64,000 bases of DNA, from contig DASVRA010000035.1 in NCBI GenBank assembly GCA_036388855.1, forward strand, positions 62,001 through 126,000. The letters are read 5' to 3'. The notes beneath the pieces were generated by a model. It was not told the DNA's origin. It searched no databases and was given only the letters and a program-made list of their open reading frames with translations. This stretch comes from DASVRA01 sp036388855. Lineage in GTDB: Bacteria; Pseudomonadota; Alphaproteobacteria; Caulobacterales; Caulobacteraceae. This document shows, piece by piece, positions 1 to 7,941 of this stretch (the first letter of the stretch is position 1; each line of letters opens with the position of its first letter). The position numbers and the translations under genes were made by a program.

Positions 1-29
1 CGGGCCCGCGCGAGGCCGGGACACTTAGT

Positions 30-61
30 CCCCGCCGTTCCCCCGATCAAGAGCGGCGGGG
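30..61 (-). terminator. Hairpin downstream of the FYDLN-acid gene
   Basis: CCCCGCCG (30-37) pairs with CGGCGGGG (54-61) around a 16-base loop, just past the stop of the minus-strand gene that ends at 66. No T-run follows on the minus strand, so this is a weak intrinsic-terminator candidate. Bases 1-29 hold nothing recognisable. Confidence 0.25.
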
Positions 62-65
62 CGCC

Positions 66-527
66 TCAGCGCTCCTCCTCCTCGCCCTCCTCGGGCAGGA
101 TGTCGTCCTCGGGGAACTCCTCGTCGTCGTCCTCGATGAAGGGCACGGCGTCGTCGGCCTCCTCGGTCAGTTCCTCGTCCTCGACGAAGTCCACGCCGAC
201 GTCGGCGGGGCCGGCGGGCGGGGCGGCGGCGTCCACGTCCTCGTCGTCGGCTTCGATCGGCTCGGCCTCGACGGCTTCGTCGATTTCGGGGGTCTGGTCG
301 GCCTCTTCCAGCTCCTCGGCGTCGGTGTCGGCGTCGGCCTTGTCTTCCTTTTCCTCCGCCTCTTCGTAGTCGGCGGCGCGGACGCGGACCTTGCGGGTCT
401 TGAGCAGCTCCTCGGGGTCGAAGCTGTAGCCGCACTTGGGGCAGACGGCCGGGCGGCGGCCGAGGTCGTAGAACTTGGTCTGGTCGTTCGGGCAGACCTG
501 CTTCTGGCCCAGTTCGGGTTTGGCCAA
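66..527 (-). CDS. FYDLN-acid (TIGR02300-type) family protein
   Basis: A small alphaproteobacterial protein of unknown function. The N-terminus carries the hallmark KFYDLGRRPAVCPKCGYSF, and the last two thirds are an almost continuous Glu/Asp-rich acidic tail ending in EEGEEEER. The TTG start at 527 was chosen because family members begin close to AKPELG and a GAGG ribosome site lies a few bases upstream; an in-frame ATG at 575 would add 16 residues. The family usually has two CxxC-like knuckles. Here the first reads CPND, so its second cysteine is missing while CPKCG is intact. It is transcribed divergently from cmk. The family call is firm; the function is unknown. Confidence 0.85.
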   Translation of the reverse strand: MAKPELGQKQVCPNDQTKFYDLGRRPAVCPKCGYSFDPEELLKTRKVRVRAADYEEAEEKEDKADADTDAEELEEADQTPEIDEAVEAEPIEADDEDVDAAAPPAGPADVGVDFVEDEELTEEADDAVPFIEDDDEEFPEDDILPEEGEEEER

Positions 528-653
528 GGCGTCCTCGGGTTGTGCGGGGGCGGAAAACGGCGGCTCCCTTGCCATGCGGGCGGGGGCGCTGTCAAAAGCC
601 TTGGACCTCCGCGGCGAAGGGCTGGCTTCGGGCGCGGAGGCGAGGCGCCCCTG

Positions 654-1319
654 ATGGATTTCGTCATCGCCATCGACGGCCCGGCGGCCTCGGGCAAGGG
701 CACGGTCGCCGAGCGCCTGGCGCGCCACTACGGCCTGCCGCACCTGGACACTGGGCTGCTCTACCGCGCCGTGGGGATCGAGACTTTGCGCGGGTGCGAG
801 GACCTGTCCGAGCCTGCCGCGGCCGAGGCCGCGCGCGGCCTGAACGTCGCCCTGCTCGACCGGCGCGAACTGCGCGGCGGGGCGGCCGGGGAGGCGGCGA
901 GCCGGGTGGCGGCTTATCCGACGGTGCGCGACGCGCTGCTGCGGCTGCAGCGGGATTTCGCCGAGCAGCCCGGCGGCGCGGTGCTGGACGGACGCGATAT
1001 CGGCACGGTGATCGCGCCGGGCGCGCCGGCAAAGCTGTTCGTCACCGCGACGCCGGAGGTGCGGGCGGAGCGGCGGTGGAAGCAGCTGGTCGGGCAGGGC
1101 GAGACGATCGCCTATGAGGACGTGCTGGCCGACATCCGGCGGCGGGACGCGAGGGATTCCGGCCGCGCCTCGGCGCCTTTGCAGCGGGCGGGGGACGCCG
1201 CCTTGCTCGACACCACCCAAATGGGTATATCGCAGGCCGTCGATGCGGCCCGCCGCATCGTCGATCAGGCGCGCGCGGCCTGGGAGCAGTCCCAAGCCAG
1301 CAAATCCCAACGGGCCTGA
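654..1319 (+). CDS. cmk: Cytidylate kinase
   Basis: This enzyme phosphorylates CMP and dCMP with ATP in pyrimidine nucleotide synthesis, in the cytoplasm. The 221-residue protein opens with the P-loop GPAASGKGT (about residues 8-16), followed by LDTGLLYRAV, the central DGRDIGTV and the lid-region RRDARDSGRASAPL, all typical of Cmk. Its length is normal. The ATG at 654 directly precedes the conserved beta strand and P-loop; upstream in-frame codons encode low-complexity sequence. It is followed by rpsA, a pairing common in proteobacteria. The aroA gene that often precedes cmk in alphaproteobacteria is absent here. Confidence 0.96.
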   Translation: MDFVIAIDGPAASGKGTVAERLARHYGLPHLDTGLLYRAVGIETLRGCEDLSEPAAAEAARGLNVALLDRRELRGGAAGEAASRVAAYPTVRDALLRLQRDFAEQPGGAVLDGRDIGTVIAPGAPAKLFVTATPEVRAERRWKQLVGQGETIAYEDVLADIRRRDARDSGRASAPLQRAGDAALLDTTQMGISQAVDAARRIVDQARAAWEQSQASKSQRA

Positions 1320-1478
1320 TCGGACGAGCCGCGGGCGTTCCGCGCGGGGCTTAACGGCCTGGCGCCCAGCGACGAAGACACCAGAGAACCTACGCAAGCA
1401 GCGCTTCGCGAACGCGCGTCCAGGACGGGCGCGGCGGAGCGCCTTTCCATTCACATTCAGAGAGAACGAAACATCAGC

Positions 1479-3191
1479 ATGGCTGACGACATGAGCTTCA
1501 ACCCGTCGCGCGAGGACTTCTCCGCCCTCCTCGACGAAGCCTTCGCAGGGCGCGACATCATCGAAGGATCGGTGGTCCAGGGCCGCGTGGTCGGCATCGA
1601 AAAGGACATCGCCATCGTCGATGTCGGCCTCAAGACCGAGGGCCGCATCCCGGTGAAGGAATTCGGCGGCGGCGCCGACAGCGAAAAGGACGCGGTCAAG
1701 GTCGGCGACACCGTCGAGGTCTACCTCGAGCGGGTCGAGAACGCGCTCGGCGAAGCGGTGATCAGCCGCGAAAAGGCCCGCCGCGAAGAGGCCTGGACCC
1801 GCCTGGAGGTGGTGTTCGAGCGCAACGAGCCGGTCAACGGCGCCATCGTCGGCCGGGTGAAGGGCGGCTTCACCGTCGATCTCGGCGGGGCCCAGGCGTT
1901 CCTGCCCGGTTCGCAGGTCGATATCCGCCCGGTGCGCGACGTCGGCCCCTTGATGGGCAAGGAGCAGCCGTTCGCGATCCTGAAGATGGACCGCCCGCGC
2001 GGCAACATCGTGGTCTCGCGCCGGGCCATCCTGGAGGAGGCCCGCGCCGAGCAGCGGACCGAACTGGTCGGCCAGCTGGCCGAGGGCGAGGTCCGCGAGG
2101 GCGTGGTCAAGAACATCACCGACTACGGCGCGTTCGTGGACCTGGGCGGCATCGACGGCCTGCTGCACGTGACCGACATGAGCTGGAAACGGGTCAACCA
2201 CCCCAACCAGGTCCTGAACGTCGGCGACACGGTCAAGGTGCAGATCATCAAGATCAACCCCGACACCCAGCGCATCTCGCTGGGCATGAAGCAGCTGCAG
2301 ACCGACCCCTGGGACGGGGTGGAGGCCAAGTATCCGGTCGGCGCCCGCTACACCGGCCGGATCACCAACATCACCGACTACGGCGCCTTCGTGGAGCTGG
2401 AAGCCGGGGTCGAGGGCCTGGTCCACGTGTCAGAGATGTCGTGGACCAAGAAGAACGTGCACCCGGGCAAGATCGTCTCCACCAGCCAGGAAGTGGACGT
2501 GGTGGTGCTCGAGGTGGACGGCGCCAAGCGGCGGATTTCGCTGGGCCTCAAGCAGGCGCAGGACAATCCCTGGGACGCCTTCGTCGCCGCCCATCCGATC
2601 GGTTCGGTGGTCGAGGGCGAGGTCAAGAACATCACCGAGTTCGGCCTGTTCATCGGGCTCGACAACGACATCGACGGCATGGTGCACCTGTCGGACATCG
2701 ACTGGACCGTGTCGGGCGAGGAGGCCGCCGCGCGCTACAAGAAGGGCGACATGGTCAAGGCCCAGGTGCTCGACGTGGACGTCGAGAAGGAGCGCATCTC
2801 GCTGGGCGTCAAGCAGCTCGGCGGCGACCCGATGACCGGCGACAGCTTCCGTAAGGGCCAGACGGTGACCGTGCAGGTGACCGAGGTCACCTCGGGCGGC
2901 ATCGAGGTGAAGTTCGGCGAAGACGACGCGCCGATGACCGCCTTCATCCGCAAGGCCGACCTCTCGCGTGACCGCGCCGAGCAGCGGCCGGAGCGGTATG
3001 CGGTGGGCGACCGGCTGGACGCCCAGGTGACCAATGTCGACAAGGCCGCGCGCCGCGTGTCGCTGTCGGTGAAGGCCCTGGAGATGGCCGAGGAGAAGGA
3101 GGCGATCGAGCAGTTCGGCTCGTCGGACTCCGGCGCCTCGCTGGGCGACATCCTGGGCGCCGCGCTGCGGGAGAAGCAGAAGGGCGGCTGA
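1479..3191 (+). CDS. rpsA: 30S ribosomal protein S1
   Basis: S1 binds mRNA and promotes translation initiation on the 30S subunit. The 570-residue protein contains six S1/OB repeats, starting near residues 29, 113, 206, 292, 379 and 465. The middle ones carry the motif NITDYGAFV (or NITEFGLFI) followed by a glycine-rich turn and HVSEMSW-like strand. Length and repeat number match the long proteobacterial S1. The ATG precedes MADDMSFNPSREDF, a usual alphaproteobacterial opening. It lies 159 bases after cmk and ends at a strong terminator, so it closes the transcription unit. ihfB, often next to rpsA in proteobacteria, is not present. Confidence 0.98.
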   Translation: MADDMSFNPSREDFSALLDEAFAGRDIIEGSVVQGRVVGIEKDIAIVDVGLKTEGRIPVKEFGGGADSEKDAVKVGDTVEVYLERVENALGEAVISREKARREEAWTRLEVVFERNEPVNGAIVGRVKGGFTVDLGGAQAFLPGSQVDIRPVRDVGPLMGKEQPFAILKMDRPRGNIVVSRRAILEEARAEQRTELVGQLAEGEVREGVVKNITDYGAFVDLGGIDGLLHVTDMSWKRVNHPNQVLNVGDTVKVQIIKINPDTQRISLGMKQLQTDPWDGVEAKYPVGARYTGRITNITDYGAFVELEAGVEGLVHVSEMSWTKKNVHPGKIVSTSQEVDVVVLEVDGAKRRISLGLKQAQDNPWDAFVAAHPIGSVVEGEVKNITEFGLFIGLDNDIDGMVHLSDIDWTVSGEEAAARYKKGDMVKAQVLDVDVEKERISLGVKQLGGDPMTGDSFRKGQTVTVQVTEVTSGGIEVKFGEDDAPMTAFIRKADLSRDRAEQRPERYAVGDRLDAQVTNVDKAARRVSLSVKALEMAEEKEAIEQFGSSDSGASLGDILGAALREKQKGG

Positions 3192-3217
3192 GGCCAAGCT
3201 TCAGCTGTGAAGGATCA

Positions 3218-3251
3218 GGCCCCCTCCGGCGACGGAGGGGGCCTTTTCTTT
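3218..3251 (+). terminator. Rho-independent terminator of rpsA
   Basis: A perfect 10-bp stem, GGCCCCCTCC (3218-3227) with GGAGGGGGCC (3234-3243), a 6-base loop, then TTTTCTTT. It lies 27 bases after the rpsA stop. Confidence 0.9.
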
Positions 3252-3317
3252 GCGTCGAGGTGCAACCGGCCTCAGGTGCGGCTAAGCTCGACGTGACTTC
3301 GAAAGAGGAGGGTCGAG

Positions 3318-3698
3318 ATGCCAAAGGGCTCCTGCCTTTGCGGCGCGGTCAGCTTCGACGTGGAGGGCGAGCTTCCTCCGCCCGACGCCTGCCACTGCAG
3401 CCAATGCCGCAAGCAGTCCGGTCACTTCTGGGCCTCCACCGACGTGCCGCGCGCATCCGTAAAGATCGAAGGCGCCGAGAAGCTGACGTGGTTCCAATCG
3501 TCGGAGCGGGTGCGGCGCGGCTTCTGTTCGACCTGCGGCTCGTTCCTGTTCTGGGAACCGATCGGGCGGGACAAGATCGCCATCGCCATGGGCGCCTTCG
3601 GTGCACCGACCGGAGCACGCCTGGCGCACCACATCTTCGTCGCCGACAAGGGCGACTACTACGACATCGCCGACGGGCTTCCGCAGAACGCGCAGTAG
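3318..3698 (+). CDS. GFA-fold zinc protein
   Basis: A 126-residue member of the glutathione-dependent formaldehyde-activating (GFA)/CENP-V family. Three cysteine clusters mark the fold: CLCGAV near the N-terminus, CHCSQCRKQSG at about residues 30-40, and CSTCGSFLFW at about 73-82, which bind structural and catalytic zinc in characterised members. An AGAGGAGGG Shine-Dalgarno sits just upstream of the ATG. It is a single gene after the rpsA terminator, convergent with mmcB. Members of this family are usually annotated only at family level. Formaldehyde activity cannot be assumed. Confidence 0.9.
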   Translation: MPKGSCLCGAVSFDVEGELPPPDACHCSQCRKQSGHFWASTDVPRASVKIEGAEKLTWFQSSERVRRGFCSTCGSFLFWEPIGRDKIAIAMGAFGAPTGARLAHHIFVADKGDYYDIADGLPQNAQ

Positions 3699-3717
3699 CG
3701 GGCGCGCCCCTCCACTT

Positions 3718-4155
3718 TCAGAAGCTAATGCGGAGCGCCGCCAGCCGCGCGAACGCCAGGGTCAGCGCCTTGCGCCGGGCCGGCGCGAGCGGGGCGTCCG
3801 GCGCCTCCAGCACCACCGCGCCGCCGAAGCCGTCGGCGACGATCAGGCCGGGGCCTTCGGGCAGGATGTGGCGGGGGAACTCCGGCGCCACGGCGAAGTA
3901 GAAGGCGTCGCAGAAGGGCAGGTAGTCGCCCCACTTGTGGTCGCAGCGGAAGTCCTCGTAGCTAGACTTCACCTCGACGATGGCGATCTCGCCCTTGGGC
4001 CCGAGCGCCATCAGGTCCGCCCGCCGCCCGTTCGGCAGCCCCACCTCCTGGAGCGGCGCATACCCCAGCGCCTGCAGCAGCCGCCCCGCTCCGCGCGTGA
4101 CCGCGCCGGTGGTCTCGGGCCGGGAGAACTCGACGATGGTGAGGGCGGCTTCCAC
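3718..4155 (-). CDS. mmcB: MmcB-family DNA repair protein
   Basis: A 145-residue protein of the MmcB family, named in Caulobacter for a role in mitomycin C resistance. It looks like a PD-(D/E)XK-type nuclease fold: ADLMALGPKGEIAIVEVKSS at about residues 46-65 has the D...E-V-K core, followed by WGDYLPFCDAFYFAV. The start is GTG at 4155, giving MEAALTIVEF. It is divergent from the prolyl oligopeptidase gene, with about 100 bases between them, and convergent with the GFA gene. The nuclease fold is inferred from the motif; the repair role rests on the Caulobacter family member. Confidence 0.85.
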   Translation of the reverse strand: MEAALTIVEFSRPETTGAVTRGAGRLLQALGYAPLQEVGLPNGRRADLMALGPKGEIAIVEVKSSYEDFRCDHKWGDYLPFCDAFYFAVAPEFPRHILPEGPGLIVADGFGGAVVLEAPDAPLAPARRKALTLAFARLAALRISF

Positions 4156-4257
4156 GCCGCCAGTGTGTTGCGCCTTCGTTCCGAGTCAACCACCTCTTGG
4201 CGTCCGCGCCGTCGCGCCTCTATGGTCGCGGCCTCGTTTCCAAAGCCGGTGATCCAC

Positions 4258-6390
4258 ATGCGTCCGCTGACCCTTGCGCTGGGCCTGTTCGTGCTGTCCT
4301 CCGCCGCCATGGCGCAGGCGCCGCAGAAGGACCGCACCCCCGCCACGCCCGCCCCCAAGCCGGTGGCGGCGCAGGACCCGTTCGTGTGGCTGGAGGAGGT
4401 GGAGAGCCCCCGTGCGCTGGCCTGGGTGGAGCGGCAGAACCAGCGGACGCTGGGGCGGCTGCAGGGGGACCGGCGGTATCAGCCGTTCTACCAGCAGGCG
4501 CTGGCGATCTTCACCGCCGAGGACCGCATCCCGATGCCGGCGATCCGGGCGGGCGGGGTGGACAACCTGTGGCAGGACGCGGCCAACCCGCACGGGCTGT
4601 GGCGGCGGGCGAGCTTCGACTCCTACCGCTCGGCCGATCCCCGCTGGGAGACGCTGATCGACCTCGACGCGCTGGCCAAGGCGGAGGGGCGGCAATGGTT
4701 CCGCAAGGGGGTGGAGTGCCTAAAGCCCGCCGAGACGGTCTGCCTCGTCTCGCTGTCGGACGGCGGCGGCGACGCGGTGGAGGTGCGCGAGTTCGACGCC
4801 GCGTCCAGGCGGTTCGTCGGGGGCGGCTTCCGGCTGCCGGTCGGCAAGCAGGAGGCAGTGTGGCTCGACCGCGACACCCTCGCCGCCGCCCGCGACTGGG
4901 ACGGCAAGGGCACCGAGCTGACCGAGTCCGGCTACCCGTTCGTGGTCAAGCTGGTGCGGCGTGGGGCGCCGATGGCCCAGGCGCGGGAGGTGTTCCGGGG
5001 GCAGCGCACCGACGTGGCGGCCACGCCCTATGTGCTGCACGGGGAGGGCGGGCGCGCCGACGGCCTGCTGGTGAACCGGGGCGTCACCTTCTACGAGAAC
5101 GAGCTCTACCTGATCGGCGACGGCGGGTCGGTGAAGCTGCCGCTGCCGCCCAAGTCCCAGTTCCAGACCTATGTCGACGGGCAGGTGGTGTTCACCATCC
5201 AGGAGGACTGGCGCGGCTTCGGCAGCGGCGCCCTGCTCGCCTACGACCTCGCCGCGCTGAAGGCGAACCCGGCCCCGGCTAAGCCCACGCTGATCCTGCA
5301 GCCTCGCGAGACGCAGGCGGTCCAGCTGGTCGACTCCACCGACAGCCGACTGGTGGTGCAGCTGCTCGAGGACGTGAAGGGCGCGGTGGATGTCTACGAC
5401 CACTCCGGCGGCCGCTGGACGCGCACCCGCCTGCCGCTGCCGAAGGACGCTGCGGTGACCCTGCGGTCGACCTCGCCCACCGACGAGCGGCTGTTCCTGA
5501 CGGTGGAGAGCTTCCTGGAGCCCACCAGCCTGTGGCTGGCCGACGCCGCCACCGGCCGGGCGGAGAAGGTCAAGAGCCTGCCGCCGCGGTTCAACGCCTC
5601 CACCCATGTGGTCGAGCAGTTCTGGGCGGTTTCGTCGGATGGGACGAAGATCCCCTACTTCGTGGTGCGGCCGAAGGCGGCGAAGCTGGACGGCTCCACG
5701 CCGACGCTGATGTACGGCTACGGCGGCTTCGAGAACGCCAAGCCGCCGATCTACCTGCCCGAGGCCGGCAAGCTGTGGATGGAGAACGGCGGCGCCTATG
5801 TGATCGCCAACATCCGCGGCGGGGGCGAGTTCGGGCCGCGCTGGCACCAGAGCGTGCTGCGCGAGAAGCGCCAGCTGGCATTCGACGACTTCGCCGCGGT
5901 GGCGCGCGACCTATCCAAGCGGGGGATCACCTCGCCCCGGCGGCTCGGCATCTACGGCCGTTCGAACGGCGGGGTGCTGACCAGCGTGTCGATGACCCAG
6001 CACCCGGAGCTGTGGAACGCGGTGGTGATCGAAAGCCCGCTGATCGACATGCTGCGCTACCACAAGCTCTCGGCGGGCGCGTCGTGGACCGGCGAATATG
6101 GGAACCCGGACGTGGCGGAGGACCAAGCCTTCATCGCCCGCTATTCGGCCTACCAGAACCTGAAGCCGAGGATGAAGTACCCGGAGCCCTACATCACGAC
6201 CAACACCAAGGACGACCGCGTCCACCCCGGCCACGCGCGCAAGTTCGCCGCGCGGCTGGAGGCGATGGGCTACCCCTATCTGTATTTCGAGAACACCCAG
6301 GGCGGCCACGCCAATGACGCCGACCCGACCGAGAACGCCCGCAGGTGGGCGCTGCACTACGTCTATCTGGCGCAGAAACTGATGGATTGA
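4258..6390 (+). CDS. Secreted prolyl oligopeptidase (S9A family)
   Basis: A 710-residue serine peptidase expected to cleave short peptides after proline in the periplasm. The ATG at 4258 starts a clear signal peptide (hydrophobic core then AMAQA). Residues about 35-440 are the WD/beta-propeller, opening with DPFVWLEEVESPRALAWV. The C-terminal alpha/beta hydrolase domain has the nucleophile in GRSNGG (Ser569), the acid in KDDRVHP (Asp652 or Asp653) and GGHAND (His684). Length is typical of the family. An open frame extends upstream to 3601 but encodes shadow sequence. It is divergent from mmcB. Confidence 0.93.
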   Translation: MRPLTLALGLFVLSSAAMAQAPQKDRTPATPAPKPVAAQDPFVWLEEVESPRALAWVERQNQRTLGRLQGDRRYQPFYQQALAIFTAEDRIPMPAIRAGGVDNLWQDAANPHGLWRRASFDSYRSADPRWETLIDLDALAKAEGRQWFRKGVECLKPAETVCLVSLSDGGGDAVEVREFDAASRRFVGGGFRLPVGKQEAVWLDRDTLAAARDWDGKGTELTESGYPFVVKLVRRGAPMAQAREVFRGQRTDVAATPYVLHGEGGRADGLLVNRGVTFYENELYLIGDGGSVKLPLPPKSQFQTYVDGQVVFTIQEDWRGFGSGALLAYDLAALKANPAPAKPTLILQPRETQAVQLVDSTDSRLVVQLLEDVKGAVDVYDHSGGRWTRTRLPLPKDAAVTLRSTSPTDERLFLTVESFLEPTSLWLADAATGRAEKVKSLPPRFNASTHVVEQFWAVSSDGTKIPYFVVRPKAAKLDGSTPTLMYGYGGFENAKPPIYLPEAGKLWMENGGAYVIANIRGGGEFGPRWHQSVLREKRQLAFDDFAAVARDLSKRGITSPRRLGIYGRSNGGVLTSVSMTQHPELWNAVVIESPLIDMLRYHKLSAGASWTGEYGNPDVAEDQAFIARYSAYQNLKPRMKYPEPYITTNTKDDRVHPGHARKFAARLEAMGYPYLYFENTQGGHANDADPTENARRWALHYVYLAQKLMD

Positions 6391-6398
6391 GAGGCTAA

Positions 6399-6564
6399 CC
6401 TTCTCCCCTTGCGGGAGAAGGTGGCGGGCGGATGCCCGCCGGATGAGGGGTCGCACCGGCCCCTCCGGTTGGCGTGCAGGCGTCGCCGCCATGCTGATCG
6501 TCGAGATCAGCGCGACCCCTCATCCGACCGCTTCGCGGCCACCTTCTCCCGCAAGGGGAGAAGG
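6399..6564. repeat. Composite inverted repeat between convergent genes
   Basis: Left arm 6399-6454 and right arm 6512-6564 are near-perfect inverted copies beginning CCTTCTCCCCTTGCGGG. Each arm is itself a double hairpin: CTTCTCCC/GGGAGAAG in both, then GGCGGGC-GGAT-GCCCGCC in the left arm but a different stem, GGCCGCGAAGCGGTC-like, at the same place in the right arm. Between the arms are two small hairpins, ACCGG/CCGGT and CTGATC/GATCAG. It fills the gap between the prolyl oligopeptidase and amidohydrolase genes. It resembles REP/BIME-type intergenic repeats and may act as a bidirectional terminator. No coding sequence is seen. Confidence 0.85.
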
Positions 6565-6568
6565 GAGG

Positions 6569-7876
6569 CTACTCCTGCCGGTAGACCTCGCCGCTCTTCA
6601 TCACGAAGCGGACGCGCTCCAGCGTGCGCACGTCCGAGAGAGGATCGCCGCGCACGGCGATCAGGTCGGCGGACTTGCCCGGCGCCAGCGAACCGGTTTC
6701 GCTTGAGATCTTCAGGTGGTCGGCGGCGGCCACGGTGGCGGTCTGGATCGCCTCCAGCGGCGAGAGGCCGGCGCGGACCAGGAGGGCGAACTCGCCGGCG
6801 TTGTCACCGTGGGCGGAGACGCCGGTGTCGGTGCCGAAGGCGATCTTCACGCCCGCCTGGTGCATGCGGGTGACCATGCCCAGCATCTGCGGGCCGGCCT
6901 GGCGCGCCTTGGCGGTCTGACTGGGGGTGAAGAAGTTGTTGGGGCCGTTGGCGATGCGGGTGACGAAGTCGCCGGCCATCAGGGTCGGCACCAGGTAGGC
7001 GCCGTTCTTCTTGAACAGGCGCACCGACTCCGCGTCGGCGTAGGTGCCGTGCTCGATCGAGTCGCCACCGGCGCGAAGGAAAGCGTTGATGCCGTCTGCG
7101 CCGTGAGCGTGGGCCGTGACCTGGCGGCCCATGCGGTGGGCGGTGTCGACGATGGCGTTCAGCTCGTCGTCGGAGAACTGCTGGCCCAGGCCCGCGGCGG
7201 TATTGGACAGCACGCCGCCGGTGGCGGTGATCTTGATGATGTCGGCCCCGCGCCAGACCTGCTCGCGCACCGCCCGGCGGCAGTCGTCGGCGCCCGAGCA
7301 CACGGAGGTGGGCCGCAGCACGTGCATGACCTCAAACGAATAGCCGTTCACGTCGCCGTGGCCGCCGTGCACCGACACCGCCGAGCCGGCGGCGACAATG
7401 CGCGGCCCGACCACATCGCCGCGCTTGATGCCTTCGCGCAGGGCGAAGATGGCGTTGTTGTCCGCGCCTAGGTCGGCCACGGTGGTGAAGCCGGCCAGCA
7501 GCGTCTTCCTGGCGTAGCCGGCGCCCGTCATGGTCTGGTCCGCGGAGGACTGGGTCACCTCCTCCAGCCGTGAGTTGGGGCCCTGCTGGCTGGTGATGTG
7601 AACGTGGCAGTCGATCAGCCCCGGCAGCACGAAGGCGTCGCGCAGCTCGACCACCCGAGCGCCGGGCGCGGTGGTGTAGCCGGGCTCGATGCGGACGACG
7701 CGGCCGTTCTGCACGACCACGGTCTGCTCGGCGGCGACGCGTCCGGTGGCGGGGTCGGCGAGCAGGCGCCCGGCGTGGATGTAGGTGAGCGGCTGGGCCT
7801 GCTGCTGGGCCGCCGTGGGCCCCACGAGCGTGAGGGCGAGGATAGCGGCCGCGGCCGCGCCGGCGAAGGTGCGCAT
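6569..7876 (-). CDS. Secreted metal-dependent amidohydrolase (imidazolonepropionase-like)
   Basis: A 435-residue exported zinc hydrolase. The ATG at 7876 gives a signal peptide ending near PTAAQQQ; a longer frame to 7936 only adds non-signal sequence. Metal-site motifs appear in order: CHVHITS (HxH), the probable carboxylated lysine in DIIKITATGG, HAHG, DSIEHGTYAD and the catalytic Asp in FGTDTGVSAHG. The C-terminus returns to the small beta domain (GKSADLIAVRGDPL). Characterised relatives in Caulobacter are Xaa-Arg/Lys or Xaa-Pro dipeptidases, so a peptidase role is plausible but unproven. It ends just inside the composite repeat. Confidence 0.88.
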   Translation of the reverse strand: MRTFAGAAAAAILALTLVGPTAAQQQAQPLTYIHAGRLLADPATGRVAAEQTVVVQNGRVVRIEPGYTTAPGARVVELRDAFVLPGLIDCHVHITSQQGPNSRLEEVTQSSADQTMTGAGYARKTLLAGFTTVADLGADNNAIFALREGIKRGDVVGPRIVAAGSAVSVHGGHGDVNGYSFEVMHVLRPTSVCSGADDCRRAVREQVWRGADIIKITATGGVLSNTAAGLGQQFSDDELNAIVDTAHRMGRQVTAHAHGADGINAFLRAGGDSIEHGTYADAESVRLFKKNGAYLVPTLMAGDFVTRIANGPNNFFTPSQTAKARQAGPQMLGMVTRMHQAGVKIAFGTDTGVSAHGDNAGEFALLVRAGLSPLEAIQTATVAAADHLKISSETGSLAPGKSADLIAVRGDPLSDVRTLERVRFVMKSGEVYRQE

Positions 7877-7941
7877 TGTCTGTGTGAACTCCCCAGAACC
7901 GGCGGCGCTTATCGGCTCGCCTGCGTTCGCGCGCAACGGGG

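Noticed and set aside
576..2426. Long minus-strand open frame covering cmk and rpsA
   Set aside because: It is a shadow of the + strand genes, driven by high GC at third positions. Only the part downstream of 527 (FYDLN-acid) is real.
3601..4257. Upstream extension of the prolyl oligopeptidase frame
   Set aside because: The extension overlaps mmcB and would bury the signal peptide.
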